Shown here: one piece after another, positions 27,050 through 38,965 of the stretch | How the letters are laid out: every line of letters begins with the position of its first letter | Position numbering within the stretch: the first letter of the stretch is position 1 | Origin: Thiomicrorhabdus sp. Milos-T2 | GTDB taxonomy: Bacteria > Pseudomonadota > Gammaproteobacteria > Thiomicrospirales > Thiomicrospiraceae | Reading direction: 5' to 3' | DNA length: 64,000 bases | NCBI RefSeq assembly: GCF_000702325.1 | Contig: NZ_KL370891.1 | Location: forward strand, 248,001-312,000 | Made by a program: the position numbers and the translations under genes | Notes under the pieces: model-generated | What the model was told of the DNA's origin: nothing | Databases searched by the model: none | The model's input: only the letters and a program-made list of their open reading frames with translations

Positions 27050-27078
27050 TTGCCATAGCAAAGAAAGGGGGGTATAAT
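27050..27078 (+). promoter_or_regulatory. Sigma70 promoter of tRNA-Trp/secE/nusG, inside the tuf terminator
   Basis: TTGCCA at 27050-27055, 17-base spacer, TATAAT at 27073-27078 followed by CCCC. The -10 box forms the loop of the terminator stem at 27064-27089. Confidence 0.7.
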
Positions 27079-27089
27079 CCCCTTTTTTT
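27064..27089 (+). terminator. Terminator of the first tuf gene
   Basis: AAAGGGG (27064-27070) pairs with CCCCTTT (27079-27085), and the T-run continues to 27089. The loop contains the -10 box of the next promoter. Confidence 0.75.
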
Positions 27090-27101
27090 GTGAAACACTC
27101 C

Positions 27102-27178
27102 AGGGGTATAGCTCCAATTGGTAGAGCACCGGATTCCAAATCCGGGTGTTGGGAGTTCGAATCTCTCTACCCCTGCCA
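27102..27178 (+). tRNA. tRNA-Trp (CCA)
   Basis: Acceptor arms AGGGGTA and TACCCCT pair, with discriminator G and encoded CCA. The anticodon loop TTCCAAA gives CCA. It lies between tuf and secE, the position of trpT-type tRNA genes in many gammaproteobacteria. Confidence 0.97.
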
Positions 27179-27184
27179 TATTCC

Positions 27185-27217
27185 AACGGCCTGCATTTTC
27201 TGAATGCGGGTCGTTTT
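27185..27217 (+). terminator. Hairpin between tRNA-Trp and secE
   Basis: AACGGCCTGCATT (27185-27197) pairs with 27203-27215 over 13 positions, including G-U pairs, followed by TTTTC. It probably attenuates transcription into secE or defines the tRNA 3' processing site. Confidence 0.6.
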
Positions 27218-27236
27218 CAATTTAGCTGATAGGTTT

Positions 27237-27620
27237 ATGAGTAAAGAAATAGAAAACCAAAGTGACTCGAATTCGTTAGATACAGCAAAGATGTTTTTAT
27301 CTTTGGCTGTGCTAATCGGTTCTATAGTGGGATATTACATTTTTGACGAAATACACCCGGTTATTCGGGTTTTAGGCGTTGTTGCAGGTGCGGCAGTTGC
27401 TGTGTTTATTTTGTATCAAACTACTGTCGGTAGAAGTTGGTTTCATTACCTATCTCTTGCTAAAAGAGAAGTGCGTCAGGTCGTTTGGCCGACGCGTCCT
27501 GAAACAGTGCAGATGACGTTAATTGTTTTTGTAGTTGTTATTTTAATGGGTATCTTTTTATGGTTAGTTGATATGTTCTTTTTATGGGCAGTTAAGATAT
27601 TAACAGGACAAGGTGGTTAA
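27237..27620 (+). CDS. secE: Preprotein translocase subunit SecE
   Basis: Small essential subunit that clamps SecY in the inner-membrane Sec channel. The ATG at 27237 (MSKEIENQ) gives 127 residues with three hydrophobic segments, near 18-36, 42-60 and 92-120. The conserved amphipathic segment [20 protein letters not shown] lies before the last of them. The three-segment form is the enterobacterial type. An earlier ATG at 27204 lies inside the upstream hairpin and was rejected. The stop is one base before the nusG ATG. Confidence 0.95.
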   Translation: MSKEIENQSDSNSLDTAKMFLSLAVLIGSIVGYYIFDEIHPVIRVLGVVAGAAVAVFILYQTTVGRSWFHYLSLAKREVRQVVWPTRPETVQMTLIVFVVVILMGIFLWLVDMFFLWAVKILTGQGG

Positions 27621-27621
27621 G

Positions 27622-28155
27622 ATGGCTCAAAGATGGTATGTCGTGCATGCTTTTTCAGGGTATGAAAATAAAGTTAAAAACGCATTAGCTGAGTATGTTG
27701 AGCGTGCGGGTCTTGAAGACTCTTTTGGAGAGGTATTGGTGCCTTCAGAAGAAGTGGTTGAGATTCGTGATGGTAAGAAACGTACTAGTGAACGAAAGTT
27801 CTTCCCTGGGTATGTTCTTGTTCAGATGGATATGAATGAAGATTCATGGCATTTGGTTAAGAGTGTTCCGCAGGTGATGGGATTTATCGGTGGAACAAGT
27901 GATCGTCCCGCTCCAATTTCTCAAAAAGAAGTTGATCGTATTTTACAGCGTGTTGAAACAAGTGTAGATAAGCCGCGTCCTAAGGTTATCTATGAGCCAG
28001 GTGAGATGGTTCGTGTTGTTGATGGTCCATTCAAAGACTTTGAAGCGGTTGTTGAAGGCATCGATTACGACAAAAATAAATTACAAGTATCGGTATTAAT
28101 CTTTGGTCGTTCAACTCCGGTTGAGCTTGAGTTTACTCAAGTAGAAAAGATTTAA
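27622..28155 (+). CDS. nusG: Transcription termination/antitermination factor NusG
   Basis: Binds RNA polymerase and couples it to Rho or the ribosome. The 177-residue protein has [19 protein letters not shown] (4-22), the [12 protein letters not shown] strand (about 62-73), and the C-terminal KOW domain with [23 protein letters not shown]. The ATG at 27622 directly follows the secE stop, and the AAGGTGG at the end of secE serves as ribosome binding site; the in-frame GTG at 27613 is less likely. Confidence 0.97.
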   Translation: MAQRWYVVHAFSGYENKVKNALAEYVERAGLEDSFGEVLVPSEEVVEIRDGKKRTSERKFFPGYVLVQMDMNEDSWHLVKSVPQVMGFIGGTSDRPAPISQKEVDRILQRVETSVDKPRPKVIYEPGEMVRVVDGPFKDFEAVVEGIDYDKNKLQVSVLIFGRSTPVELEFTQVEKI

Positions 28156-28209
28156 TATTTTTTAATCTTGGGGAGCCTTACGGCGTTATTACCCATATAG
28201 GAGAAAGTC

Positions 28210-28638
28210 ATGGCTAAGAAAATCCAAGCCTATATTAAGTTGCAAGTACCAGCTGGTGCTGCAAACCCTAGTCCTCCAGTTGGTCCTGCTCTAGGTCAGC
28301 ATGGTGTAAACATCATGGAATTCTGTAAAGCATTCAATGCTCAGACTCAAAGTCTTGAAGCTAAAATGCCTGTTCCAGTCATTATTACTGTATTTAATGA
28401 TAAAAGTTTTACATTTGTTACAAAAACTCCACCAGCATCAATTCTTCTTAAGAAGGCGGCGGGCATTACAAGTGGATCAGCTATCCCTAACGTAGATAAA
28501 GTTGGAACAGTGACTCGTGCGCAGTTAGAAGAGATTGCGAACACTAAGATGGAAGATTTGAATGCTAACGATCTAGATGCAGCGGTAAAAATTATTGCTG
28601 GTTCAGCTCGTTCAATGGGCTTAGTGGTAGAGGGTTAA
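28210..28638 (+). CDS. rplK: 50S ribosomal protein L11
   Basis: Forms the GTPase-associated centre with 23S rRNA and is needed for RelA activation. The 142-residue length is typical. The N-terminal [37 protein letters not shown] carries the proline-rich linker, and the C-terminal rRNA-binding domain ends [24 protein letters not shown] precedes the ATG. The 54 bases after nusG show no clear promoter, so nusG and rplK may be co-transcribed. Confidence 0.98.
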   Translation: MAKKIQAYIKLQVPAGAANPSPPVGPALGQHGVNIMEFCKAFNAQTQSLEAKMPVPVIITVFNDKSFTFVTKTPPASILLKKAAGITSGSAIPNVDKVGTVTRAQLEEIANTKMEDLNANDLDAAVKIIAGSARSMGLVVEG

Positions 28639-28642
28639 TAAG

Positions 28643-29332
28643 ATGGCAAAGCTAAATAAAAAACAAAAAGTATGGGCTGAGCGCGTAAATCGTGAGACTT
28701 CTTACGATATCGTTGAAGGTATTAACTTAATCAAAGAACTAGCAAGTGCTAAGTTCACTGAATCTGTTGACGTGGCAATTCGTTTAGGAATTGACCCACG
28801 TAAGTCGGACCAGGTTGTTCGTGGTGCGACAGTTATGCCTAATGGTACTGGTAAAGATGTACGTGTAGCCGTATTTACAGGTGAAGCTAATCAAGCTGCA
28901 GCTAAAGAAGCAGGTGCTGAGTTCGTTGGTATGGATGAACTTGCTGCTGAAATCAAGGGTGGGATGATGGACTTTGATGTTGTTATCGCCTCTCCTGATG
29001 CTATGCGTGTTGTTGGTATGTTAGGTCAGGTGTTGGGTCCTCGTGGATTAATGCCTAACCCTAAGACAGGTACAGTAACTCCTGATGTAGTTGGTGCGAT
29101 CAAAAAAGCTAAGGCTGGTCAGGTTCGTTTCCGTGCAGATAAAGCAGGTATTGTTCACGCTGCAATTGGTACTGTTAGTTTTGATGCTGACAAGCTAAAA
29201 GAAAATTTAATTGCCTTAATTGAAGACCTAAACAAAGCTAAACCAGCTTCTGCTAAAGGTGTTTACGTTAAGAAAGTGACTATTTCTTCTACAATGGGCC
29301 CAGGCCTGTTGGTTGATCAGTCAACATTATAA
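28643..29332 (+). CDS. rplA: 50S ribosomal protein L1
   Basis: L1-stalk protein that helps release deacylated tRNA. In E. coli it represses translation of the L11-L1 mRNA. The 229-residue protein shows the domain pattern with [18 protein letters not shown], the [15 protein letters not shown] motif (about 132-146) and the closing [12 protein letters not shown]. It begins four bases after rplK. The GPGLLVD segment contains CCCAGGCCTGTT, a partial match to the palindrome caused by conserved coding. Confidence 0.98.
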   Translation: MAKLNKKQKVWAERVNRETSYDIVEGINLIKELASAKFTESVDVAIRLGIDPRKSDQVVRGATVMPNGTGKDVRVAVFTGEANQAAAKEAGAEFVGMDELAAEIKGGMMDFDVVIASPDAMRVVGMLGQVLGPRGLMPNPKTGTVTPDVVGAIKKAKAGQVRFRADKAGIVHAAIGTVSFDADKLKENLIALIEDLNKAKPASAKGVYVKKVTISSTMGPGLLVDQSTL

Positions 29333-29516
29333 TGATGTTTGCGCCAATTAAGTTGGTGCAGGCATTATTTGCGAATTGGGTCTCCTTAAATCCTTTGGGG
29401 TTTGATGTGAGTGCCCATCGCAGACCGTAGGCGAATGTAGAGCATACATTCTTAATAGATTTAAGCCTACGTAGATGGAAGAGTGCAATGTTTACATTGT
29501 ACTGTTTGGAGGTTAT
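29333..29516 (+). promoter_or_regulatory. L10 leader region of rplJL
   Basis: Holds a stem at 29341-29359 (GCGCCAA with TTGGTGC), then a compound structure. Its outer stem is CGTAGGC (29426-29432) with GCCTACG (29465-29471); its inner stem is GAATGTA (29433-29439) with TACATTC (29445-29451), with an internal A/T-rich loop on the 3' side. This fits the ribosomal L10 leader, the mRNA site bound by L10-L12 to repress translation. GGAGG precedes rplJ. Confidence 0.65.
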
Positions 29517-30014
29517 ATGGCACTCAATATCGAAGATAAAAAGCTAGTTGTTGAAGAAGTCTCTGCTGTTGTTGCAGAAGCGGGTTCATTAGTAACGGCT
29601 GAGTATCGTGGTTTGACTGTAGAGCAAATGACCGATTTACGTGCTAAAGCGCGTGCAGCTAACGTTAAAGTTCGTGTTGTTAAAAACACGCTTGCACGTC
29701 GTGCTGTTGCGGGCACTAAATTTGAAGACATGGGTGAGACTTTTACGGGTCCACTAGTTTTTGCATTCTCAGGTGAAGAGCTTGGTAATGCAGCGCGTGT
29801 TTTTAAAGACTTCGCTAAAGATAATGATGCGCTTGTGGTTAATTCATTATCTATTGGTGAAGGCGTAATGGACGCTAGTCAGCTAGCTGTTATTGCAGCT
29901 CTACCTACTTACGATGAAGCTGTTGCTAAACTTCTATTTGTTATGAAAGAACCTGTTGCTAAGTTGGCTCGTGCCCTTGCAGCGGTTAAAGAACAAAAAG
30001 AAGAAGCGGCTTAA
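29517..30014 (+). CDS. rplJ: 50S ribosomal protein L10
   Basis: Base of the L7/L12 stalk. From ATG 29517 (MALNIEDKKLVVEEV), preceded by TTTGGAGG, it has 165 residues. The rRNA-binding N-terminal domain includes EYRGLTVEQMTDLRAKAR and KNTLARRAV. The C-terminal helix (VAKLARALAAVKEQKEEA) is where L12 dimers dock. An upstream in-frame ATG at 29475 falls within the leader structure and was rejected. Confidence 0.97.
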   Translation: MALNIEDKKLVVEEVSAVVAEAGSLVTAEYRGLTVEQMTDLRAKARAANVKVRVVKNTLARRAVAGTKFEDMGETFTGPLVFAFSGEELGNAARVFKDFAKDNDALVVNSLSIGEGVMDASQLAVIAALPTYDEAVAKLLFVMKEPVAKLARALAAVKEQKEEAA

Positions 30015-30068
30015 TTATTAACTAAACGTAAAATCGTTTAACCCTATTTATATATTTGGAGATTTCAA

Positions 30069-30440
30069 ATGTCTGTATCACAAAATGATATTTTAGAAGC
30101 AGTTGCAGCTATGTCTGTAATGGAAGTTGTAGAACTAGTTGAAGCAATGGAAGAGAAATTTGGCGTATCAGCTGCAGCTATGGTTGCTTCTGGTCCTGCT
30201 GGTGACGCTGGTGCTGGCGCTGCTGAGCAAACTGAGTTTGACGTAGTTCTTACTGGTGCTGGTGCTAACAAAGTTGCAGCAATCAAAGCTGTACGTGGAG
30301 CAACTGGTCTAGGTCTTAAAGAAGCTAAGGCAGCTGTAGAAAGCGCTCCTTTCACATTGAAAGAAGGTGTTTCTAAGGAAGAAGCTGAAGCTCTTGCTAA
30401 TGAACTAAAAGAAGCTGGTATCGAAGTAGAAGTTAAGTAA
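30069..30440 (+). CDS. rplL: 50S ribosomal protein L7/L12
   Basis: Stalk protein that recruits translation GTPases. The 123 residues comprise an N-terminal dimerisation region (to about 32), a flexible Ala/Gly-rich hinge ([15 protein letters not shown]) and the C-terminal domain, with [24 protein letters not shown] and [11 protein letters not shown]. It is preceded by TTTGGAG and lies 54 bases after rplJ. A terminator-like attenuator follows its stop. Confidence 0.98.
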   Translation: MSVSQNDILEAVAAMSVMEVVELVEAMEEKFGVSAAAMVASGPAGDAGAGAAEQTEFDVVLTGAGANKVAAIKAVRGATGLGLKEAKAAVESAPFTLKEGVSKEEAEALANELKEAGIEVEVK

Positions 30441-30473
30441 TTTAACTTTTATTGCTGATCCACAGCATGAAAT

Positions 30474-30498
30474 GGCTGGCGTTTTGCGCCGGCCTTTT
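30474..30498 (+). terminator. rplL-rpoB attenuator
   Basis: GGCTGGCG (30474-30481) pairs with CGCCGGCC (30487-30494), with a TTTTG loop, followed by TTTT. The position matches the known partial terminator that lowers rpoBC transcription relative to the ribosomal genes in E. coli. Downstream, GTGTTA...TAACAC (about 30522-30549) could be a second processing hairpin. Confidence 0.75.
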
Positions 30499-30612
30499 CG
30501 TGTTTTAGAAGTGTGTAAAAGTGTGTTAGATATTTAAACGAGTTAACACAGTTTTATGCATTACCGAACAGCCTATGTTGTTCTATTGACAATCTTATCG
30601 TCGAGGTAAACG

Positions 30613-33600
30613 ATGACCTATTCTTTAACTGAAAAGAAACGAGTTCGTAAAGATTTTGCAGCTCGCCCATCTATTCTTGAAGTACCTTACTTGCTTTCTT
30701 TGCAAAAAGGGTCTTTCCACGATTTTTTACAAATGGAGAAAAAACCTGTTGAGCGAGCTCAAGTCGGTCTTCATTCTGCATTTAGTTCTGTTTTTCCGAT
30801 TCACGGTGTAGCTGGTACAGCTGATTTAGAATATGTGAGTTATCACATGGGGCAGCCGGAATTTGATGTTAAGGAATGTAAGCAGCGTGGTGTAACGTAT
30901 GCAGCGCCTTTACGTGTGAAAATGCGCCTTGTTTTATTTGATAAAGATGCGCCAGCTGGAAAGCGCCCTGTAAAAGATGTAAAAGAACAAGAGGTCTATT
31001 TAGGTGATATTCCGTTAATGACGGATAATGGGACTTTTGTAATCAATGGTACAGAGCGTGTAATCGTTACTCAACTACACCGTTCTCCTGGTGTTATCTT
31101 TGATAATGATAAAGGTAAATCTCACTCTTCTGGTAAGTTGTTATTTAATGCCCGTGTTATCCCATACCGTGGTTCTTGGTTAGATTTCGAATTTGATCAC
31201 AATGACTGTCTATTTACTCGTATTGACCGTCGTCGTAAATTACCTGTATCTGTTCTATTGCGTGCAATGGGTTATTCAAACGAAGAGATTTTATCTAGTT
31301 TCTTAGACTCAAATACAATCAAGGTCACTAAGAAAGGCTTTGAACTTCAGTTGGAAGTAGACCAGTTAAAAGGACAGACTGCTGTATTTGATATTGAATA
31401 TGATGGTAAGAAAATTGTAGAGACTGGTAAGAAGATTACAGCTCGTACCGTTAAGTTAATTAAAGAAGCTGGTGTTAAGTCAGTGGTCGTTTCTCCTGAC
31501 TACTTGCTAGGTAAGGTTTTAGCTTCAGGTGTTGTTGATAAAACATCTGGTGAGTTAGTGGCTCGTACAAATGAAGTTATTACTACAGAACTTGTTGAAA
31601 GATTGGCTGAAATTAATAAGTGCGAAATCAAAGTTCTTTATATAGATGAGTTAGAGAATGGTCCTTATATTCCAGATACATTAAATCTTGATAGTACGAC
31701 TTCTCAGTTAGAAGCTCAGATTGAAATCTACCGCATGATGCGTCCTGGTGAGCCACCAACAAAAGAATCTTCTGAAGCTCTATTTAAAAGCCTATTCTTT
31801 GATGATGCTCGTTATGACTTATCGTCTGTTGGACGAATGAAGTTAAATCGTCGCTTAGGCCGTAAAACAAACGAAGGTAATGTTGTTCTTGAGAAAGAAG
31901 ACATTATTGATGTGTTGCGTGAATTAATTAATATCCGAAATGGTCATAGCACTGTTGATGATATTGATACATTAGGTAACCGTCGTATTCGTGCGGTTGG
32001 TGAAATGGCTGAAAATGCTTTCCGTGTAGGTTTAGTTCGTGTTGAGCGTGCTGTAAAAGAGCGTTTGAACCAAGCTGAAACTGATGGTCTTTTACCTCAA
32101 GATTTAATTAATGCTAAACCGGTATCTGCGGCAATCAAAGAATTTTTTGGTTCTTCACAGCTTTCTCAGTTTATGGATCAGGTTAACCCTCTTTCAGAAG
32201 TTACACACAAACGTCGTGTTTCAGCTTTAGGGCCTGGTGGTTTGACTCGTGAGCGTGCGGGTTTTGAGGTTCGTGATGTTCACCCAACACATTATGGTCG
32301 TGTATGTCCTATCGAAACGCCTGAAGGGCCAAACATCGGTCTGATTAATACGTTAGCGATTTACGCAAAAACAAACGAGTATGGTTTCTTAGAAACACCA
32401 TACCGTAAAGTTGTGGATGGCCAGGTAACAGAAGAAGTTGAATATGTTTCTGCTATCGATGAAGCACAATACGTTATCGCTCAGGCGAGTGCGAATGTTG
32501 ATGAGAGTGGTAAGTTTGTTGATAACTTAATCTCAGCTCGTCACCAAAATGAATTTACATTAGCTTCTTCTGCAGATATTAATTATATGGATGTATCGCC
32601 TAAACAGATTGTATCTGTTGCAGCGGCGCTTATCCCATTCCTTGAACATGATGATGCTAACCGTGCACTTATGGGTGCCAACATGCAACGTCAGGCAGTT
32701 CCTACTTTACGTGCTGATAAGCCATTAGTGGGTACTGGTATTGAGAAAACAGTTGCTATCGATTCAGGGGTGACTGTTGTTGCCGAGCGTGGTGGTGAAA
32801 TATTATCTTCAGATGCGGCTCGTATTGTAGTTCGTGTGAATGCAGATGAAATTAAAGATGGTGAGTCTGGTGTAGATATCTACAACCTAGTTAAATATCA
32901 GCGTTCTAACCAAAACACTTGTATTAACCAAAAGCCAATTGTTAAGGCTGGTGATACGGTTATTCGTGGCGATGTAATGGCTGATGGACCGTCTACAGAC
33001 TTAGGTGAATTAGCTCTTGGTCAAAATATGCGTATCGCATTTATGCCATGGAATGGTTATAACTTTGAAGATTCAATTCTTGTTTCTGAACGTGTCGTTC
33101 AAGAAGATCGTTATACCACGATTCATATTGAAGAGTTAACGTGTTTAGCGCGTGATACTAAGCTAGGGCCTGAAGAAATTACCGCAGACATCCCTAACGT
33201 GGGTGAATCAGCTCTTGCTCGTCTAGATGAGTGCGGAATTGTTCATGTTGGTGCTGAGGTAAAACAGGGTGATATTCTTGTTGGTAAGGTAACGCCAAAG
33301 GGTGAAACTCAGTTAACGCCAGAAGAAAAACTTCTGCGCGCGATCTTTGGTGAGAAAGCTTCTGATGTTAAAGATACCTCTTTACGAGTCACTAAAGGTA
33401 TTGAGGGAACCGTTATTGATGTACAAGTCTTTACTCGTGAAGGAGTTCAAAAAGATTCACGTGCTTTAGCCATTCAAGAAGAAGAGTTAGCTAAAGTAAG
33501 AAAAGACATCGACGAGCAGTACATTATTTTGGAAGCGGATACCTTGGGTCGTATTAAGACGATGTTGGAAGGTAAGTCTTTAGTTGACGGTACTAAGCTT

Positions 33601-34671
33601 GATGACGCATTCTTATCGGGAATGGATTCTGCGAAGTGGTTCTCACTAAATGTAGATGATGCTGATATCATGCATCAGTTAGAAATGCTTGAAGTTCAGC
33701 TTAAAGAAAGCCGCAAAACATTTAATGAAATGTTTGAAGAGAAACGTAAGAAATTAACTCAAGGTGACGATTTAGCGCCTGGCGTTTCTAAAATGGTTAA
33801 AGTTTATGTTGCGATTAAACGTCGTATTCAGCCTGGTGATAAGATGGCTGGTCGTCATGGTAACAAAGGTGTTATTTCACGTATTTGTCCAGTTGAAGAT
33901 ATGCCATATGATGAAACAGGTCGTCCGGTAGATATTTGTCTTAACCCTCTAGGTGTACCTTCTCGTATGAACGTTGGTCAGATTTTAGAGGTTCACTTAG
34001 GTTTGGCGGCTGAAGGTCTTGGTACTAAAATTAATGCCATGCTACAACAGCAGACTGAAATTGCTGAGCTGCGCAGTTTCCTTGATAAAATCTATAATGA
34101 AACTCAAGGCCAGTCAGTAAATTTATCTCAGTTTAATGATAATGAAATCATTGAATTGGCAGGAAACCTTAAGAAGGGTGTTCCATTAGCATCTGCGGTA
34201 TTTGACGGTGTTTCGGAAACTCAAATTAAGTCTTTGCTTAAGTTAGCAGATCTTCCTGAGTCTGGTCAGATGAGATTGTTTGACGGAGTCACTGGTGAAG
34301 AGTTTGATCGTCCAGTAACCGTTGGCTACATGTATTACTTGAAGTTAAACCACTTGGTAGACGACAAAATGCATGCACGTTCAACAGGACCATATAGCCT
34401 TGTAACGCAACAACCATTAGGTGGTAAAGCACAGTTTGGTGGTCAGCGTTTCGGTGAGATGGAGGTGTGGGCACTTGAAGCATACGGTGCTGCATTCACT
34501 CTACAAGAAATGTTAACCGTTAAGTCAGATGACTTAAATGGTCGTACTAGAATGTATAAAAACATTGTAGATGGTAATGAGTATATGGAACCAGGCATGC
34601 CAGAATCATTTAGCGTATTACGTAAAGAGATTCGTGCGTTAGGTATTGATATTGAGTTGGAGCAAGACTAA
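30613..34671 (+). CDS. rpoB: RNA polymerase subunit beta
   Basis: Catalytic subunit of RNA polymerase. The 1352-residue length is close to the E. coli 1342. It begins [15 protein letters not shown]. The rifampicin pocket (about 32150-32290) has [22 protein letters not shown] and SALGPGGL, the drug-sensitive residues. Near the C-terminus are the [12 protein letters not shown] active-site motif and [25 protein letters not shown]. The ATG at 30613 follows GTCGAGGTAAAC. Its TAA stop is immediately followed by the rpoC ATG. Confidence 0.99.
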   Translation: MTYSLTEKKRVRKDFAARPSILEVPYLLSLQKGSFHDFLQMEKKPVERAQVGLHSAFSSVFPIHGVAGTADLEYVSYHMGQPEFDVKECKQRGVTYAAPLRVKMRLVLFDKDAPAGKRPVKDVKEQEVYLGDIPLMTDNGTFVINGTERVIVTQLHRSPGVIFDNDKGKSHSSGKLLFNARVIPYRGSWLDFEFDHNDCLFTRIDRRRKLPVSVLLRAMGYSNEEILSSFLDSNTIKVTKKGFELQLEVDQLKGQTAVFDIEYDGKKIVETGKKITARTVKLIKEAGVKSVVVSPDYLLGKVLASGVVDKTSGELVARTNEVITTELVERLAEINKCEIKVLYIDELENGPYIPDTLNLDSTTSQLEAQIEIYRMMRPGEPPTKESSEALFKSLFFDDARYDLSSVGRMKLNRRLGRKTNEGNVVLEKEDIIDVLRELINIRNGHSTVDDIDTLGNRRIRAVGEMAENAFRVGLVRVERAVKERLNQAETDGLLPQDLINAKPVSAAIKEFFGSSQLSQFMDQVNPLSEVTHKRRVSALGPGGLTRERAGFEVRDVHPTHYGRVCPIETPEGPNIGLINTLAIYAKTNEYGFLETPYRKVVDGQVTEEVEYVSAIDEAQYVIAQASANVDESGKFVDNLISARHQNEFTLASSADINYMDVSPKQIVSVAAALIPFLEHDDANRALMGANMQRQAVPTLRADKPLVGTGIEKTVAIDSGVTVVAERGGEILSSDAARIVVRVNADEIKDGESGVDIYNLVKYQRSNQNTCINQKPIVKAGDTVIRGDVMADGPSTDLGELALGQNMRIAFMPWNGYNFEDSILVSERVVQEDRYTTIHIEELTCLARDTKLGPEEITADIPNVGESALARLDECGIVHVGAEVKQGDILVGKVTPKGETQLTPEEKLLRAIFGEKASDVKDTSLRVTKGIEGTVIDVQVFTREGVQKDSRALAIQEEELAKVRKDIDEQYIILEADTLGRIKTMLEGKSLVDGTKLDDAFLSGMDSAKWFSLNVDDADIMHQLEMLEVQLKESRKTFNEMFEEKRKKLTQGDDLAPGVSKMVKVYVAIKRRIQPGDKMAGRHGNKGVISRICPVEDMPYDETGRPVDICLNPLGVPSRMNVGQILEVHLGLAAEGLGTKINAMLQQQTEIAELRSFLDKIYNETQGQSVNLSQFNDNEIIELAGNLKKGVPLASAVFDGVSETQIKSLLKLADLPESGQMRLFDGVTGEEFDRPVTVGYMYYLKLNHLVDDKMHARSTGPYSLVTQQPLGGKAQFGGQRFGEMEVWALEAYGAAFTLQEMLTVKSDDLNGRTRMYKNIVDGNEYMEPGMPESFSVLRKEIRALGIDIELEQD

Positions 34672-37600
34672 ATGAAAGATTTATTAGGATTTCTAAAAAA
34701 ACAAAACGTATCAAGTGATTTTGATGCGATTAAGGTATCACTTGCTTCGCCAGAGAAAATTCGTTCTTGGTCTTTCGGGGAAGTAAAAAAACCTGAGACT
34801 ATTAACTACCGTACGTTCAAGCCTGAGCGTGATGGTTTGTTCTGTGCAAAAATTTTCGGACCTATCCGTGACTTTGAATGTTTATGTGGTAAATATAAGC
34901 GTCTAAAGCACCGTGGTGTTATTTGTGAAAAATGTGGTGTTGAAGTTACTCAGTCTAAAGTACGTCGTGAGCGTATGGGTCATATTGACTTAGCTACTTC
35001 TGTTGCGCATATTTGGTTCTTAAAATCACTACCTTCTCGTATCGGTTTAATGTTAGATATGACATTAAAAGAAATTGAAGCGGTTCTTTATTTTGAAGCG
35101 TTCATGGTTGTCGATCCTGGGCTAACTCCATTAGAGCCTTGGCAGTTACTAACTGAAGAAGAATATTTAGATGCAATGGATGAGCATGGAGATGAGTTTG
35201 AAGCGCAAATGGGTGCTGAAGCTATCAAAAAAATGCTACAAGCTATCGATTTAGAAGGTGAAACAGAGCGTTTACGTGTTGAAATTGACAATACAAACTC
35301 TGAAACTAAGCAGAAGAAAATTTCTAAACGTCTTAAGCTGATTGAATCTTTTGTACAGTCAGGGAATAAGCCTGAATGGATGATCTTAGATGTTTTACCT
35401 GTTTTACCTCCAGAGTTACGTCCTTTAGTTCCTCTTGATGGAGGTCGTTTTGCGACATCTGATTTAAATGATTTATATCGACGTGTTATTAACCGTAATA
35501 ACCGTCTAAAACGCCTATTAGATTTAATGGCTCCAGATATTATCGTACGTAACGAAAAACGTATGCTTCAAGAATCTGTTGACTCATTATTAGATAACGG
35601 TCGTCGTGGACGTGCAGTAACGGGTACTAACAAGCGTCAGCTTAAGTCACTTGCAGACATGATTAAGGGTAAACAAGGTCGTTTCCGACAAAACTTACTA
35701 GGTAAACGTGTTGATTATTCTGGTCGTTCTGTCATCGTAGTGGGGCCATCGTTACGCCTGCACCAATGTGGTCTACCTAAAAAAATGGCACTTGAGCTTT
35801 TCAAGCCATTTATTTTTAGTAAATTACAAAAACGTGGTGTAGCTGCAACGATTAAAGCGGCTAAGAAAATGGTTGAGCAAGGTCTTCCTGAAGTATGGGA
35901 TGTACTTGATGAAGTCATTCGCGAGCATCCAGTGATGCTGAACCGCGCACCGACACTTCACCGTCTTGGTATCCAGGCATTTGAGCCGGTATTGATTGAA
36001 GGTAAAGCAATTAACTTACACCCATTAGTATGTTCTGCATTCAACGCTGATTTCGATGGTGACCAAATGGCAGTTCACGTGCCATTGTCACTAGAAGCAC
36101 AACTAGAAGCGCGTACTTTAATGATGTCTACAAATAACTTATTGTCTCCTGCAAATGGTGACCCAATCATCGTGCCTTCGCAGGATGTTGTATTAGGTTT
36201 GTATTACATTACGCGTGAAAGCATTAACTCTATTGGTGAAGGTAAAGCTTTTGCTAACTGGCAGGAAGTGCAACGTGCCTTAGATGCAAAATCTGTTCAC
36301 TTGCACACAAAAATCAAATTACGAATTGTTGAGACTATTATTGATGATGAAGGGACTGAAAGTGTTTCTAGTCGAATTGTTGATACGACTGCTGGCCGTG
36401 CTTTGCTTGCCAGAATTTTACCTAAAGGCTTAAGTTACGATTTATTAAACTTAAATCTGACTAAAAAGAATATCAGTACAGTACTGAACACTTGTTACCG
36501 TGTTTTAGGGCCTAAAGAGACAGTAATTTTTGCTGACCAGTTAATGTATGCTGGTTTTAAATGGTCAACACTAGCTGGTCTTTCATTCTGTTCAGATGAT
36601 ATGTTAATTCCGGATTCAAAAGCGGGAATTATTGATCGAGCAGAAGCTCAGGTTGAAGAGATTCAAGGTCAATTCTCACAAGGTTTAGTGACCGAAGGTG
36701 AGCGTTATAACAAGGTGGTTGATATTTGGTCGCATACTAATGAATTAGTGACTAAGTCAATGATGGAAGAACTTCAGTTTGAAACTGTTACTGATGCTGA
36801 AGGTAATGACGTTAAGCAAACTTCATTTAACTCGGTTTACATGATGGCTGACTCTGGTGCTCGTGGATCGGTCGCACAGATGCGTCAGTTAGGCGGTATG
36901 CGTGGTTTGATGGCTAAGCCAGATGGATCAATTATTGAAACACCTATTACGGCAAACTTCCGTGAAGGTCTAAACGTTCTTCAGTACTTTATCTCTACTC
37001 ACGGTGCTCGTAAAGGTTTGGCCGATACAGCCCTTAAGACGGCAAACTCAGGTTATCTAACACGTCGACTAGTTGATGTTGCACAAGATGTTGTTGTCAC
37101 AGAGATTGATTGTGGAACTGAAGCCGGTATTCGCATGACTGCACATGTTGAAGGTGGTGATATTATCGAATCTCTAAAAGATAGAGTACTAGGTCGTATT
37201 ACTAATAAGGATGTCATAACAAAAGCAGGTGATGTGATTGTTGCTAAAGGTGAGTTAATAGATGAAAAACTAGCTACTTTGATTGATGAGAGCGGTGTTG
37301 ATCATGTAAATGTTCGTTCACCAATGACTTGTGAAACTAAATTTGGTATTTGTAAACATTGTTATGGACGTGACTTAGCACGAGGTCATTTAGTGAATAT
37401 GGGTGAAGCTGTTGGGGTTATGGCTGCTCAGTCAATCGGTGAGCCAGGTACTCAGTTAACTATGCGTACTTTCCATATCGGTGGTACGGCATCAGGTTCT
37501 GCTGCACAAAGTCAAATTGAAGTGAAGCACTCTGGTAAAGTTAAGTGGGATAACCTTAAAGCAATTAAAAATACAGACAATGAAATCATCGTTACATCAC

Positions 37601-38895
37601 GTTCTGGTGAGGTTTCAGTTATTGATGAAAGTGGTCGTGAACAAGAGCGTTATAAAATTGCCTATGGTACAACTTTGACTGTAAGTGATGGTGGTTCGGT
37701 TGCTTCAGGCGATATTCTTGCTCAATGGGATCCGCATACACATCCTGTAATTACAGAAGTTGAAGGTACAATTAAATTTGGTAACTTTGATGGAACCGTT
37801 GAAGAGCGTGTTGATGAATTGACTGGTTTAACATCTTATGTTGTTAAAGACGCTAAAGAACGTATGTCTTCAGCTAAAGAAACTCGTCCATTTATCGCAT
37901 TGGTTGATGATGCTGGTGAGGATGTTTGTTTTGCCGGAACGCAAACTCCAGCGATTTACTACCTTCCAGAAAATGGTGTGGTTGTTGTCCAGGAAAATGA
38001 TAAAGCTGGTGCAGGTGATGTTCTAGCTCGTATTCCGCAAGCTTCATCTAAAAACAAAGATATTACAGGTGGTCTACCTCGAGTTGCTGACTTGTTTGAA
38101 GCACGTCAACCTAAAGAAGCATCTATTATGGCAGAAGTATCTGGTGTAATTGGGTTCGGTAAAGAGACCAAAGGTAAGCAACGTTTAGTTATTACTCAGG
38201 ACAGTGGCGAGCAATATGAAGCTTTAATTCCAAAGTGGCGTACGGTTTCTGTCTTTGAAGGTGAGCGTGTAGAGAAGGGTGATATTGTTGTGGATGGTAA
38301 TCCTAATCCTCACGATATTCTTCGATTACTTGGTATTGAAAAGCTTGCAGAATATATTGTTGATGAAGTTCAAGATGTTTATCGTTTACAGGGTGTAAAA
38401 ATCAATGATAAACACATCGAAACAATTGTTCGTCAAATGTTAAGAAAAGTAGAAGTTAAATCTTCAGGTGATACTGGCTTGATCAAAGGTGAACAAGCTG
38501 AGTACGCTAAAGTATTAGAGTTAAATGAGACAGCCCGTGAAGAAGGTCAAGTAGAAGCAAGTTTCCAACGTGTATTACTTGGTATTACAAAAGCTTCATT
38601 GGCTACTGAATCATTTATCTCAGCAGCATCTTTCCAAGAAACAACTCGTGTATTAACAGAAGCTGCAGTTAGTGGTAAACGTGATACATTGGTTGGTTTA
38701 AAAGAAAATGTTATTGTTGGTCGCTTAATTCCAGCGGGTACAGGTTTTGCCTATCACCAAGCTAGAAAAGAAGCGAGTGAAAAATCACTAGGTGAATTGC
38801 AAGCCTTTATGGGTGCTACAGAGTCTGGTGATGTTCAACAGCCTGAAGAGTCAGCTGTTGAATCTGTAGTTGAAGGTGAAGGGGTGGAAGCCTAA
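34672..38895 (+). CDS. rpoC: RNA polymerase subunit beta prime
   Basis: The 1407-residue length matches E. coli. The N-terminal zinc site is [20 protein letters not shown] (about 70-89). [12 protein letters not shown] (about 459-470) holds the three catalytic aspartates. The second zinc site includes [16 protein letters not shown] (about 893). The bridge and trigger regions ([34 protein letters not shown]) are present, and the C-terminal tail is acidic. It starts directly after the rpoB stop with no gap. Confidence 0.99.
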   Translation: MKDLLGFLKKQNVSSDFDAIKVSLASPEKIRSWSFGEVKKPETINYRTFKPERDGLFCAKIFGPIRDFECLCGKYKRLKHRGVICEKCGVEVTQSKVRRERMGHIDLATSVAHIWFLKSLPSRIGLMLDMTLKEIEAVLYFEAFMVVDPGLTPLEPWQLLTEEEYLDAMDEHGDEFEAQMGAEAIKKMLQAIDLEGETERLRVEIDNTNSETKQKKISKRLKLIESFVQSGNKPEWMILDVLPVLPPELRPLVPLDGGRFATSDLNDLYRRVINRNNRLKRLLDLMAPDIIVRNEKRMLQESVDSLLDNGRRGRAVTGTNKRQLKSLADMIKGKQGRFRQNLLGKRVDYSGRSVIVVGPSLRLHQCGLPKKMALELFKPFIFSKLQKRGVAATIKAAKKMVEQGLPEVWDVLDEVIREHPVMLNRAPTLHRLGIQAFEPVLIEGKAINLHPLVCSAFNADFDGDQMAVHVPLSLEAQLEARTLMMSTNNLLSPANGDPIIVPSQDVVLGLYYITRESINSIGEGKAFANWQEVQRALDAKSVHLHTKIKLRIVETIIDDEGTESVSSRIVDTTAGRALLARILPKGLSYDLLNLNLTKKNISTVLNTCYRVLGPKETVIFADQLMYAGFKWSTLAGLSFCSDDMLIPDSKAGIIDRAEAQVEEIQGQFSQGLVTEGERYNKVVDIWSHTNELVTKSMMEELQFETVTDAEGNDVKQTSFNSVYMMADSGARGSVAQMRQLGGMRGLMAKPDGSIIETPITANFREGLNVLQYFISTHGARKGLADTALKTANSGYLTRRLVDVAQDVVVTEIDCGTEAGIRMTAHVEGGDIIESLKDRVLGRITNKDVITKAGDVIVAKGELIDEKLATLIDESGVDHVNVRSPMTCETKFGICKHCYGRDLARGHLVNMGEAVGVMAAQSIGEPGTQLTMRTFHIGGTASGSAAQSQIEVKHSGKVKWDNLKAIKNTDNEIIVTSRSGEVSVIDESGREQERYKIAYGTTLTVSDGGSVASGDILAQWDPHTHPVITEVEGTIKFGNFDGTVEERVDELTGLTSYVVKDAKERMSSAKETRPFIALVDDAGEDVCFAGTQTPAIYYLPENGVVVVQENDKAGAGDVLARIPQASSKNKDITGGLPRVADLFEARQPKEASIMAEVSGVIGFGKETKGKQRLVITQDSGEQYEALIPKWRTVSVFEGERVEKGDIVVDGNPNPHDILRLLGIEKLAEYIVDEVQDVYRLQGVKINDKHIETIVRQMLRKVEVKSSGDTGLIKGEQAEYAKVLELNETAREEGQVEASFQRVLLGITKASLATESFISAASFQETTRVLTEAAVSGKRDTLVGLKENVIVGRLIPAGTGFAYHQARKEASEKSLGELQAFMGATESGDVQQPEESAVESVVEGEGVEA

Positions 38896-38921
38896 ATTAA
38901 ATAAATTCAAGTAGTTAATGC

Positions 38922-38950
38922 TTGACTTATTGAGCTTAGGTCTCTAAAAT
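38922..38950 (+). promoter_or_regulatory. Sigma70 promoter of the str operon
   Basis: TTGACT at 38922-38927, 17-base spacer, TAAAAT at 38945-38950 followed by CCTC. It lies 86 bases before rpsL. Confidence 0.7.
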
Positions 38951-38965
38951 CCTCTTTCCTAATTT

